Below are positions 22,218 to 33,883 of a stretch of 64,000 nt of DNA, one piece after another. Position numbers and translations under genes: made by a program. Origin of the DNA: Chlorokybus atmophyticus (taxonomy: Eukaryota > Streptophyta > Chlorokybophyceae > Chlorokybales > Chlorokybaceae); the NCBI GenBank assembly GCA_009103225.1, contig RHPI01000003.1, positions 345,332-409,331 of the forward strand, written 5' to 3'. Each line of letters begins with the position of its first letter. Position 1 is the stretch's first letter. The notes under the pieces are model-generated. The model was not told where the DNA came from and searched no databases. It saw nothing but the letters and a program-made list of their open reading frames with translations.

Positions 22218-24330
22218 CCCTTCTTAGGGTCCCTTGGTGCCGGGCATAGCAGCTATAGGGCCGCTTTTTTGCAGTCTCAAGCAGCTTTTACCACGGGTTA
22301 ACGTGAACCCCGCACTTGCAACGACTGTTAGGAGATTGGGCATCAGTCTACTGCTGTTAGCCCTCAAAAGGGCGCGGTGGCTAATTGCTTTTTGCCAGAG
22401 CTTGGCAGCTGCAGTGGTAGCTTCACTTGTACTTATTGATTGCACCAGCATGATAGGGCATTTTCTTGTGCATCAATTCTACCAATGAGTGAATCGGGGT
22501 TGTAAAAACACTGTTTGTTGCGGATATCATTTCGTTGGGCTGCGCATGACACCCAAATGGGATGCCTTGCTGAAACCATATTAAAGAAACGGAGAGCATT
22601 ACGCAAAGCAAAAAACAAAAGGTATCATCAGCTGAAGGTCCTAGCACCATGAAAGTCACAACTCAAATGGTTGGGACCATGAGGTAAGTGAGCTGCAGCT
22701 ATCAGTAATATGTAATTATACATGCGTCTGGTTGCCTAACGTAGAGTATGCGTGCCAAAGCCTCATTAGTACCAATCTTAGCTTGCATACATAAAAATGC
22801 TTTTATGGTATCAGCCTGAGTAGCGGCTAGCCATCAAAACTATGGTAGTCGTGGTTGTTTAATCTTTGCTAGCTTGCTGGCTAAAAGCATCTGCGTTAAA
22901 ACGCTTCTACATTGTCATTATAGTAACAAGAGCTTGTTAAGCTGGCGTATGCGATCACACACATCATCATATACAACTTAGCAAACTGCCATGCCGATCC
23001 TTTATATCAAATGTGCGCAAATGAATAACGTTGGCTTGGAACTGTTTTCTTGCAGGAAGCATTTTCTACCATTGCTTAATTCACGCTTTTTTTACTGGAT
23101 TGGCAGAGCTTCTTAACATGCTTGCAGTCGTTTGCTTGCTTCGTCTATAACATCTTTCAACGCAAACAAAATATGGCGTAAACGAGAGTGCACAATACAA
23201 CAACAACAACACAATATCAACCACTGCATTGCAGGCATGCAAGAGCACTAAAAAATGTCGCCAGGGAGCAACATCAGCAGTTTTTAGGCGTACGCGTGTA
23301 TTACGATATATGTGCACTTTGAATGGCAGCCACACAGCTCAACGCTAGGAACCCTTGTCAACAAATACCGCAATAAAAGCCCACCAGGCCGCTGCCGCTA
23401 CCAGCTGTCGCCGTTGGGGATGAGGATTTTATAGACATGCTTAACGCCAATGCCATAACCCAAACCTTGATATGTGTATTAACACGCATTGAAAATTGCC
23501 GGCAACTTATACTTGTATTATACCGTATATATTTTAGCCCTACCCGTATTGTGCTACTATTGTTGAGACTATGTTGAGATGTATTATTAAGAAAAAGGGT
23601 TCACATGCAGAGGTATGCACAAAGCTCGTGAGAAACGTCGATTAACAATGTGCTTGCATAAGGGTTAAACTGCCATTACAGTTGACGCGGGTTGGGCGGT
23701 TGCACGGCAGCACCGACTTGACTAGATCATGTAGGCCTACAATCTACCCTCGCTATAGTCACACTCGTTCTAATGATACCCTCTTGATAGTGACAAAATA
23801 CTGAATGACGGTTATACATGAAGTAATTTATAACCCTTATTACAACTATCACACTCCTTGTAGGGACAATCCATGCTAGCAGAGAACGTCACTATATCGG
23901 GGGCAACAAGTATAGTGTCTATTTATTAGGGTTGAAATACCTTGTTACAGTCATCAACTGTTATTACATGGAATGGTGAAAACATTTGTATGTAATAAAC
24001 ATCAATCATTGTATTACGATGTTCAACTTTTTATGGATCACTTGCAACTAATACATTGCTGTGATCTTATATCATACAGCGCTTGTTAAATGACAGATTG
24101 TTACTTAGTTATGATAACGCATTCATGCCTTGTAGTGCCTTATGGTGACGACATGACTCCACACATTCGTGGTCACTATAACGAGGGTAGACTGTACCTG
24201 TATCATGTATGCTGGTGTAGGACGTGCCTACCTTGGTAGGTCGTCGGCAGAATTGATCTTTGTTTTGGCCAGAGCAGAGACAAAAGCGGCCAGGCCTAGA
24301 GCTCTAAGAGTAAGCGGCCGCCCCGCCTGC
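22218..24330. other. AT-rich intergenic DNA upstream of the isocitrate dehydrogenase gene
   Basis: No gene recognised. Short minus frames at 22,224-22,659 and 23,081-23,335 show no motif. GC content rises sharply from about 24,290 into the first exon of the next gene. Confidence 0.5.
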
Positions 24331-26720
24331 ATGCCGCTTGTCGTGTCGCTGCGCATGCTGCTGCGTGTCCACCCCGCCGCCGCCGCCGCCTCGCGCTGCG
24401 TCCCCGCCGCAGGCAGCCGTAGTAGCTCCAGCTCCAGCTCCAGCCTCAGCCTCCGCCGCAGCCAGGCGCAGCCGTGTGCTTCTGCGCTCGTGTTTCTGGG
24501 AGGGCGGCACAGCGGACTACGGCTGCACCGCACTCACGCCTCTTCTGCCACCAGCACCAGCGCCATGGCGGGCATGCAGAAGATCAAGGTCCAGAACCCC
24601 GTCGTGGAAATGGACGGTAAGGGCAACAGCCGCCCTGGGTGGGCGCGCATAGCAGACTGCAAACAAAGTCATACGTGTGTGTGATTGTGCAAACATCATT
24701 TGCCAGGTGACGAGATGACGCGCGTCATCTGGGCCATGATCAAGGACAAGGTAAGCAAGCTCTCGCTGCCCAGGTCACATGCACACCGGCATTCAGGTTC
24801 ATGTCGATGCCGGTGCTGACGACAATGCACACATGACTCGAGTGATGTAATTGTCGTTGTGGCAGCTGATCCTTCCGTTTCTGGACCTGGACATCAAGTA
24901 CTACGACCTGGGCATCCTGCACCGAGACGAGACAGACGACCGCGTCACCGCCGAAGCAGCCGAAGCCACGCTCAAGTGAGTAGAAGCAGCACATCCCTTC
25001 AATTGCATTCCAACTAGAATACGGTGCTCTGCAGAGAGTGCGCATACGAAGGGAAATAGATTCTTGCGATTGCAATTGGCACGAGCAAGCATGCCTGTTC
25101 ACCGTGCTCTGACACCACACACAGGTACAACGTTGCGATCAAGTGCGCGACCATCACGCCGGACGAGGCCCGCGTCAAGGAGTTCAACCTGAAGCACATG
25201 TGGAAGAGCCCCAACGGTGCGTGCAAGGCCGCCGCAACAGCAGTTTGTCTGCCGTTTCTGTGTGCTGATGATTTGCTGTCTGCAGGTACGATCCGTAACA
25301 TCTTGAACGGTACCGTGTTCCGCGAGCCCATCGTATGCAACAACATCCCAAGGCTCATCCCTAGTGAGTGATTGGTGTTGGGAGATTGATTGTCGCAGCT
25401 ACTCTTTGGGGCTGCGACCGAGCGATTGAACATGTGCTGCCACGTTCTTCAGGTTGGAAGCAGGCGATCTGCATCGGTCGTCACGCATTTGGCGACCAGT
25501 ATCGCGCGACGGACATGGTTGTCAAGGGACCCGGAAAACTCACAGTCACATTCGGTACGCGCTCACACGCACACTGCTTCAAGACATGTCCCTTACAGTC
25601 CTCATGGTAGTGCATCTTGTGCAATTGTAGTTCCCTCGGACGGCGGGCAGCCTCAGGAGCACGAGGTGTACGAGTTTGAGGGAGCTGGCGGCGTCGCGCT
25701 CTCCATGTACAACACAGACGAGGTCAGTACCACAACAACAACATGACGAGGATGTCAACTCAGCTGATGTGCTTTTGTTTCAGTCTATCCGTGCGTTTGC
25801 CAAGTCGTCGATGACGATTGCGCTGGACAAGAAGTGGCCGCTCTACCTCAGCACAAAGAACACGATTCTGAAGAAATACGACGGACGGTGAGACCCATCT
25901 CGCCATGACGACAATGCGACACTGCAATCATGCTTGATGTTGCATGAGAGGCTAATTGATCGATTGCAGGTTCAAGGACATCTTCCAGGAGGAGTATGAG
26001 GCCAACTGGAAGAGCAAGTACCAGGAAGCAGGCATATGGTGAATGCGCTGTTGTGCGTCTGCAGAGCGGGCACAGAAGCGCGCCTCGCAACACGCCCTGA
26101 TCACCGTGTGTCTCGTGTGTGCAGGTACGAGCACCGTCTCATTGACGACATGGTTGCATACTGCGTGAAGAGCGACGGCGGTTACGTGTGGGCGTGCAAG
26201 AACTACGACGGCGACGTGCAGTCCGACATGCTCGCTCAGGGATTCGGTTCTCTCGGCCTGATGACGAGCGTGCTGATGTGTCCTGACGGCAAGACGATCG
26301 AGTCCGAGGCGGCGCATGGGACGGTGCAGCGCCACTTTTACGTGCATCAGAAGGGCGGGGAGACGTCCACAAACTCCATCGCGTCCATCTTTGCGTGGAC
26401 GCGCGGACTGGCGTGGCGTGCCAAGCTCGACGACAACACGCGACTTGCAGAGTTCAGCCACGCGCTCGAGAAGGCGTGCGTCGACTGCGTGGAGAACAAC
26501 AAGTTCACAAAGGACCTCGCGCTCCTCGTCTACGGACCCAAGTCAGTGACTCACCCGGCCGCCACTGCCGATTCAATGCCAGCACCAGCCACAGTAGTGT
26601 GTGCTCACTCTCTTTGCTTGCTTTGTCAGGGTTGCGCGCGAGCAGTACCTGAACACGGAGGAGTTTCTGGACGCGGTTGCGGATGAGCTAAAGAAGAATC
26701 TCACTCAGGCAAAGCTATGA
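24331..26720 (+). CDS. NADP-dependent isocitrate dehydrogenase, 11 exons
   Basis: Oxidatively decarboxylates isocitrate to 2-oxoglutarate with NADP. Exons: 24,331-24,616; 24,707-24,750; 24,866-24,975; 25,125-25,216; 25,286-25,363; 25,453-25,554; 25,631-25,722; 25,784-25,887; 25,970-26,038; 26,125-26,541; 26,630-26,720. All introns are GT-AG and the joined frame gives 494 aa. Family landmarks: [117 protein letters not shown] and the NADP-site [11 protein letters not shown]. The first 78 residues are Arg/Ser/Ala-rich and look like an organelle transit peptide. An internal ATG at 24,565 would give a 416-aa cytosolic-sized form. The C-terminus is AKL, a PTS1-type peroxisomal signal. An upstream ATG at 24,169 is in frame but less likely. 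Confidence 0.97.
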
Positions 26721-27657
26721 ACATTCCAAACTGACTATGCTCAAACAGTGTGTTGGCAAATCTCGTGCTCTGGATGCCACACACCATAGATGAAAATTGG
26801 TCATAGTCTTCCGTAACATGTACGTCTTGCTAACAACGGCTTGTGGACAGGCGTAGGTGTGACACTGCACTGTGTGTCCACACTACAACAATTTGCTTAT
26901 CAGCCCTGCGGAGAGATAACCGTCTGTCAAGCTGCAGCACGTACGGCGTAATTTTTGTAGTTCTCATCTTGGATCCGATTTACATCTTGCCAAACAGTTG
27001 CACCCTTCCCTCGTGGTAATACTAGCTGAAGAAAGGCCTTCAGCATTGCGCGTGCTTCCGCGCTCTGCACTTTCGCTTTCCAGTCAACACATGATGCACC
27101 ATGTCGTGACTGTGCTGTGTTCTAAGCCAGTCGCCCTGGTCACGTCGCGGTGGAGTTGGCACTGGTGCATGCTCTCAAATGGGGCCAATCGCTTGTGCTC
27201 GAGTGACAAGGGTTGACCCTGCACATCAGCTGCAAGACATGATCGTCGAGCTTGGCATAGTGCACGACTGACAGACAACTTTGCCACAATGCGCCTGCAA
27301 TCAGCCTAACCCATGCATAACATCAATTCGGTGAGCTTGACCCTAAGCATGTACAGTGTTAGGTGGCAAGGCAGCGTGCATGGCATATCTCGCAGCCTGA
27401 GGCTCTGGTTGCTTCCTGCTGATGCACACCCCAGCAGTGCATGACACGAGCACGCCCAAATGCAACATGTAACTCAGCAGGCAGACCTCAACCCACTTGA
27501 GCATCCTCAAGCTACCGGGTAATATCGCCTATGTTACCTATAGCTCGCGTCATGCGGTGATGCACACCACCTCGGGCAGAGCGCGCAGGCCATCACGAGC
27601 AGCATCACACAACCTAGATGATGTCTGCAAGTGCGTGTATGTCTTTGTTTATTATTG
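26721..27657. other. intergenic between convergent genes
   Basis: 3' flanks of the isocitrate dehydrogenase gene (plus) and the acyltransferase gene (minus). No further gene recognised; small frames on both strands lack motifs. Confidence 0.6.
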
Positions 27658-29543
27658 TCAGGCTATGAGCCTGCTGCAAGCCTGCGCTACGCTGTGAACG
27701 GCCGCCTGCGCCATGGACACAGTGGACCCCAACATGCCGGGGCTGCCACCCGAGGCCGCAATGGCAGCCGCGAGCAAGGCAAGACACATGACAAAGGCTG
27801 TCACCACGGGTGGGCCTGCCACTACCGCAAACGCACCATCCACCGACGTGAAACTGCTGCTACTGCTGCATCCTCCTGCTTCTGCTGCTAAGCTAGGACC
27901 AAGCCTGCCAGTTCTTCTTCTGCCTGTCTTTTTGTTGCTGTGGCCCTGCCAAGTGCTGGCGAGGAGCGTGTCGCGTAGTGACAGCACCGCAGCGCGCAGG
28001 TCGCACGTGAACACCTGCAGAGCGTCACGCACTGCCTGCAATTTCCCCACACAGGTTTGGGTGAGTTTCTGGATTCATTGGTCGACAAGCAACACTATGT
28101 CAGCCTACATGGCAACACAACGTTGCCTGCAAACTGCACGATGTAGTGACTTTGCTGTCATGCAGCAGCAAAGCCCAAGCAGAATGACTCCAGATGCAAG
28201 TTGCACCAAGCACACTGCATGATGATGTACATACATCGAGGCAACCATCTCAACCTGTTTTCTTTTCAGCTCGGGGTCGTGGCCATTGAGTTCATTCACG
28301 CGGGCGTCCACACCGTCCGCCAACGCGCTGGCACTGGAACTTGTGCTGGAGGCCACGCCCCCCGATGGATCCGCCCTGTCGGCTGTTGATGCGGCTGCAA
28401 CCGCGCCCACGGGCACGGCCGCAGGCGCGCATGTGCCTGTTCCTGTGTTCAGCTGCTTCTGGTACTGTTCTCCAACATAGGGCGCGACGGACAGCGGTTT
28501 GCCGAATCGCACTCGTAGCGGATGCCTTGTCGGCGCGTACAGCGGCCTCCCCTTCGGCAATGCCTCCCTTGTGCCCTGCACGTATGTGGGAACCACGGGC
28601 GCTTTGAGTTTATGCGCAAGATACCCAACTCCCGTCTTGAAACGCTGCAGTGCGCCGTCCCGCGAACGCGTGCCTTCCGGGAATATTAACACCGCCGATG
28701 GAGACTGATCACTACTCTTTGCTTGGATGAGACGCAGGATGTCCACCTCCTTTTGGGAGAAGCCGCGGCGGTTGATCGGGATCACGTTCATGAAGTGAGA
28801 CACGAAAAGGGCCTTGAGAGGGTTCTGGAAGAAGTAGTCGCGCGCGCCGAGGGCGTACACGCGATGGACTCGACCCTCCCACGCAGCAACAAATACAGCA
28901 CCGCAGTCGAGATGGCTCTGCGCGACACAACATCGTCCACACAGTGGTAGTTGAATCAAGCACGCAACCACAGGACCAAGCATGCCATGAGCACAGCACT
29001 ACTGGGTAAAAGGGACGTGCTACTTGACATGCCATGCATGAGATATTGATTGACAAACATGTGAACACGATCTGCTCCATTGGATGCATTGTGTGCGTTT
29101 GTCAGCCACTGCGCTTGTGTGATGTGAACAAGTACGGTAGCACCACACCAACCTGATGGTTTGATGCGATCAGGAAGAAGCCTTCCTGCAACGGCAGTAA
29201 GTCCGTACCGCTAGACTCCTGCCAAATTGGACCAGTTCGCGTTGCTGCTGTGTCAACCGAGGAGAAACAGAGAACGACAGCAAATACCGAGCGAGTATGG
29301 CATCATGTATGGCTCAACTCTATTACACACTGAGAAACACGCAAAGGACACCACACTGCACAATGCCCTATCCACGCACAAATCAAGCGAACGACGCATT
29401 TGCAATCGCTTTGCAGAATGGCTGCATGCAAGGCCAACCTGCTGAAAGAATTGGTAGTAGAGCCAGCGACCGAAACTCCAAAACGCTCTGTGCGGACGGT
29501 TCTTCGCACCAACGCGCAACCCGTCCACCTTTACCAAAGACAT
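27658..29543 (-). CDS. PlsC-family 1-acyl-glycerol-3-phosphate acyltransferase-like protein
   Basis: Predicted to transfer an acyl chain to a lysophospholipid at a membrane. Exons on minus: 29,543-29,439; 29,218-29,153; 28,917-28,255; 28,035-27,658, all phase 0, giving 403 aa. Motif I NHQSHLD (H56-X4-D61, catalytic) is built across an intron. Motif II is VIPINRRG (102-109) and motif III FPEGTRS (136-142, substrate phosphate binding). Next come FKTGVGYLAHKLKAPVVP and EALPKGRP. The pattern is closest to bacterial-type PlsC domains rather than the plant LPAAT with NHXXXXD and long membrane regions. After about 210 a Ser/Ala-rich linker and a hydrophobic stretch (VVTAFVMCLALLAAAIAA) follow. The last exon is supported only by phase and splice sites. 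The ATG at 29,543 sits just after a possible acceptor (GTAG), so upstream exons, including a transit peptide, may be missing. Confidence 0.82.
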
Positions 29544-30730
29544 GACTACATGAACAACACCACAGATCCAGCTTCTTCTTGCTCTCGTCAACTTGTCCCA
29601 GATAACATGTATGCTAGCGACTGGCGGAGTGCATGCATGCGAGCTGCGTTGTGTGCCACTCTCTGTGTATAGTGGTGCATGCCAGACAAGTCCATGGCAA
29701 TGGCTGTGCACAGGCACGTCCCGCGATCGAGAGCTTGACAAGCAGCAAGCATGACATGGCCTGGTGGTGCGCACGCACACACACATGCTGTACCACGAGG
29801 CAGTCGTGTTTGTCGTCCCAGCTGATCCCCGCGCCGCCGCCCTCGGCATGTCCTCTACAGCGCACCGCGTCCAGACCATGCCACGATGGCCACAGCCTCC
29901 TTGGGTGCGGCCTGGTCAGGTGGCACGCTGGGCTGCTGCTGCCAGGCTGCCAACCACCAATATTTGTGCTCCTACGACTGCTGCCACTGCTAGCTGTCCT
30001 GCCTCTGCTGCTCGTCGTCGGCTGCGAGCGAGCCGCGTGTGATGGACCCGCGGGCCGCGTGCATGCGGTGGCCAGCATGGTGCTGGTGCAGTGCACGAGG
30101 ACGGCAGCGTTGAGGGGCAATCATGGGCGGCGACGGCCGGGCTGTGCTTGCCAGGCGGCAGCGATGACGGTGACTTCCATCAGGTGCGCCGCGTGGACAA
30201 TGCGCTACTACTACTGCGAAGCATGCAGTGATCAGGTGGGAGTGGGGTGTGGTTGTTGTTGTGGTGCTCTCCTCCGTCGTCGTCGTTGTTGTTCAGGACG
30301 CGCCCGCCGGCCCGTCGGTTCACTTTCCAGACGGGAGTGCTCCCGCAGGCACAGATTCGGGCGGGAGTCCATGCGTCGACCACGGTCCGCCCTCGCTGTA
30401 AGGGCACTGGTACGACCGTATAGCTTGTAGCTACCCGAGTCATGACAACACAAAGTCGTGAGGACTCCTTGCTGAAACCAAGCACACAAGTTCTCGCAAA
30501 GAGGGGTCCGCATGTTGCTTGAAGAATACACCGCAAGAAGCAGTTTAACACACGTGCACTATCAGCGCAAGGAGGGCAGGCATGGTAATAACGTATGCTC
30601 TCGGAGCCTTCCAACTCGCCCGCATTTAAAATGCCATCCGCAAGTGTAAGTGCAGCAAGTGGCAAGCAATAGCAGGTCCAAATGATAGGCGAAGGAAAAA
30701 AAAGCAGAGAGAAAAGTGTGCATTTATCGA
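29544..30730. other. region with long unassigned open frames
   Basis: GC-rich frames overlap on both strands (29,633-30,430 plus; 29,614-30,120 and 30,180-30,737 minus). None shows a domain. The minus frame with SRGRTASSGSSRRSTN could be an upstream exon of the acyltransferase gene, for example a transit peptide, but I cannot prove a junction. CTGCTG, GTTGTTGTT and CGTCGTCGT microsatellites explain part of the openness. Confidence 0.35.
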
Positions 30731-30990
30731 GGTGCATGACTCAACATCGGTTGACAATTCATTGCGCGAGGGGGTTTTTGCAGCTTGAGCAGTCGTTCTC
30801 CTTGTCTCCCTTGCTGCAAGCTAAGTGGTCGTGCATTGAAGTGGCAGCACGATACTTGGTGCCTGCGCCAATACCCACACCGACACACTCGCCGGGGTGC
30901 ATGACTCGGCTATCACAAATCATTGACTGCGCAAGGGGGTCCTCGCTAATCGAGCAGTGCTCTCCTTGTCTCCCTTGCTGCAAGCTGAGT
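30731..30990 (+). repeat. pair of direct repeats of about 95 bp
   Basis: Copy 1 at 30,731-30,826 and copy 2 at 30,896-30,990 share GGTGCATGACTC at their start, GCGCAAGGGGGT or GCGCGAGGGGGT in the middle, and CTCCTTGTCTCCCTTGCTGC near their end. They are separated by 69 bp. Function unknown; could be a small mobile element copied in place. Confidence 0.85.
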
Positions 30991-31406
30991 TCCCGTTTTT
31001 GTTTGTACCTTGTGATTTAAAAGTAGAATTATTAAGTAAAGTTTACCCCTGCATCATGCATGCTGTATTCGTAGCCTGCAATCGTAAGAGCACCCCCCAT
31101 TGCGCTGACATCATAGCTTCAAGTTGTATGCAGTGGAAGGCAATCTTTTTGCACAGCGTTGCAGCCAGCATTGAAAATGGATCCTATACCGCACTGACGG
31201 CAATGTGGAAAGTAAATACTCTGTTAATGAAAAAATGGAATGCGGTGGAGTGGTTGTAACTTATAACATGAAAGACTGGCATGCAAAACGTGTCCTTTGA
31301 AAGCTTATTACTATCTACTTACAGATCACCCGGCTTTCTGCAACACCTTGAACTCAGTGAGGTTGAGTAATTAATTGCCGCATGACCAAAAGAATTGTAA
31401 TAATTG

Positions 31407-31484
31407 GGGCCCGACCATTAGGCTATGGTAGTAAAAGACGGTACCATGAGTACGGTCTGTCGCAATTTATCCCAATTCGTGACA
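31407..31484 (-). repeat. tRNA-derived SINE-like repeat, partial copy
   Basis: Matches 31,824-31,901 over 78 bp. On minus it ends in an A-box-like TAGCCTAATGG (31,425-31,415). A good B box does not follow at the expected distance. Confidence 0.55.
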
Positions 31485-31769
31485 TTCCTCCCCAGTTTAA
31501 CCAATGAGTTCCTCATAATCCAATGAGGCCTTAGCCCACGTCGCCGTGTTCGCGGCCGTACCACAATCGGTCTGCTCGCGGCCTGTTGGATCCGGCCCAC
31601 GAACGGTCCTGACCGACCGAACGGCCATCCTCACCACGCGACCTGCCATCACAGTACGACCGCTCACGCGGCCTTAGGTTGAACTGACTCGGCGCGCAGG
31701 TCGTGATCCCGTGCTCAGCCTAGGGCAGCCACCCCAAATGCTTTTGTTTTTGCCTTGGATCTGCCTCAG

Positions 31770-31901
31770 TCCCCTACGGGAATTGAACCTGAGACGTCAA
31801 GCTCCGTTAACATTGTAACATTAGGGCCCGACCACTAGGCTATGGTAGTAAAAGACACTACCACAAGTGAGGTCTGTCACAATTTATCCCAATTCGTGAC
31901 A
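31770..31901 (-). repeat. tRNA-derived SINE-like repeat with A and B boxes
   Basis: On minus, TAGCCTAGTGG at 31,842-31,832 fits the RNA polymerase III A box, and GGTTCAATTCC at 31,789-31,779 fits the B box. The starts are 53 bp apart. Acceptor and T stems do not pair, so it is not a working tRNA. The 5' flank (minus TGTCACGAATTGGG) is shared with the copy at 31,407-31,484, which argues for a dispersed element with a promoter of tRNA origin. Confidence 0.55.
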
Positions 31902-33883
31902 AGAATGCTGTCAAGTGCAATAAGATTGATTTTCAATATCAAAAAGCGACGTATGCATGCATAAAAAGTGCAATGCAAAGATAAGATTGTAAAGAATAAA
32001 GGGTAAGAGTTCATTTTATCAAGTTTTTTGTGACAATATATGATCAAGACAAGTGGTTTCAAGATTTATCGAATGTTGAACCTAATGTAAAACTGACAAC
32101 CAACCCTTTTTCGTGCATAAAGCTATTCAACTGTTTTAGCTTGCTTGTTTTTGCTCATGATGACATGCATGGCATACAACACATTTAGCAGCTTGCATTC
32201 ATGCTCACAAGTCAGTAACTAAAATAAGCATGCATGTTTGCACTATGGATAAGTATATACGCAAACATGTATCTTGCAAACACTTACTCCAAGTTAATAT
32301 TGTAACATCATATATAATTGCAAATTCATTACCGTATTGCTAGGCATGCTTTAGCTTCTAACAAATGGTAATGCAATTTAAGTGTAATTAGCAATACCTT
32401 CATGTAGAAGATAATCGACAGTTAAGAAATGCTTGTATATATTGCTTTTATATATTCGAACATGCGCAAACTGACAAATTGCTCATAGCCGCGCACAAAG
32501 GTCGTTATTGACGAAAACGCTGCTGAACGACCATTAAGAGTTGACTCAATTGAAGCAAGTTGAAAACGTGCCTGCAATAATGAAAGGCAAATGTGAATCT
32601 GAGCAAACGAAAGTCGACACTTCTCACTTGCTAGTTCATTATTCAACAGTCCTAACCATGTAAGCTAGCAATGCTGTTAGTGGTGAGTGGGTATCTTTTA
32701 CAGGGGAGGGAATCGGATACTGCATACATACATGCTGCAGGTTGTTGTATGTCGGTGCTGCCATTCCCACTGCACGCACTTGCACGCATATGCACGCACA
32801 TAGTGTAGTGTAGTGATGCATCCAGTGGTTGAGTCAAGCAGCGGCCAGCTGCACCCCCCGGCCGAATGTTGTATTGTCATGTGTGTTGCTTTTCCTTCTA
32901 GCCATGGGTTGATGCATGTCCTAGGATACCGTATACATAGACACAACCAACCAACCCCACCACCCAACCCTACCAGCTGCACCTAACCAGCACAACAGCA
33001 CAGCCCCAGCGTACGACATAAACGTCCCTACCCCGCGCAGTGCTGACGTGAGCACTGCGTGGCAAGGGTTGTTGACAACAGCGGCACGCAGCAGCCCGCG
33101 CAGTGGTGGCTGAGAGGACGGCGGAGGCAGAGGGAGCGGAGGGAGCGGGGGGAGTCGTCCTGCATGTTGATGCTGTTGCAGCTGTGGCCGTGGTTGACAA
33201 CGGACTGACCAGCGCCCATGTGAGCAGGTACTAACTGAATGCATGCTTGTATGTCTAACGGGGCGGGCTAGCATTGGTATAGTGTAGCAAGCAGCCATAG
33301 AACTAGCCCGGTGGTTAAATCTGTGTACAAAGCGTGTGTATGCTTGTGCTGATGCATGCCATTCGCATTGTCCACACCATGCATGTTGCCACCGTACCAT
33401 ACCCCTTATATATACATACATACATACACATGTTGTAGTTGAAACCTTCGGGCGAGCAATGACAACAAGCCTACATTGTATTCGCGCAGCGCACAAAGTG
33501 GAGCAAGTGCGCAACCCAAGTTCTGTGATAGAGCACGACACATGCAATGCATTGCTTGTTATGATGTTGGAATCATGACAAGCACATGGTGCCTAATGCA
33601 ATAATCGCAGTGGGCACCATGAGCACGCCAACAATCTCCATACATCACACGTAGTGAGCAAGTTACAACTCGACGCAAGATTATGTGCTTTCAATGCAGC
33701 ATATCCTGTCGGAGGTGCAAACGACCTACCCCTTGAACTGCAAGCGAACCGCGAGCGCTTGCAAGCACAAACCTACATCATCAAAACGGACCCCCACAAG
33801 TACACCTCAAAATCTATCGCAATGCAGCACCAATTGCAGCATAGCAACTCCCAACAAGGTCACAACTGTCTGCTGCTCGCCCT
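31902..33883. other. AT-rich intergenic DNA, no gene recognised
   Basis: A minus frame at 32,921-33,547 is open but has no motif and lies in CA/TG-rich sequence. Dense GCATGC and TACATACA simple sequence around 33,340-33,440. Confidence 0.5.

Noticed and set aside
21711-22301. Several frames of 160-196 codons
   Set aside because: They exist only because N codons contain no stops.
27713-28222. 169-codon plus-strand frame
   Set aside because: It overlaps the acyltransferase C-terminal exon on the opposite strand, has no domain, and reads as a Ser/Arg/Thr-rich shadow.
29633-30430. 265-codon plus-strand frame, the longest N-free frame in that region
   Set aside because: Built from CTGCTG and GTTGTT microsatellites, Cys-rich without a pattern, no splice or domain support.
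31770-31850. tRNA gene on minus
   Set aside because: A and B boxes are present, but the 7-bp acceptor and 5-bp T stems do not pair and the arms have the wrong length; kept only as a SINE-like repeat.
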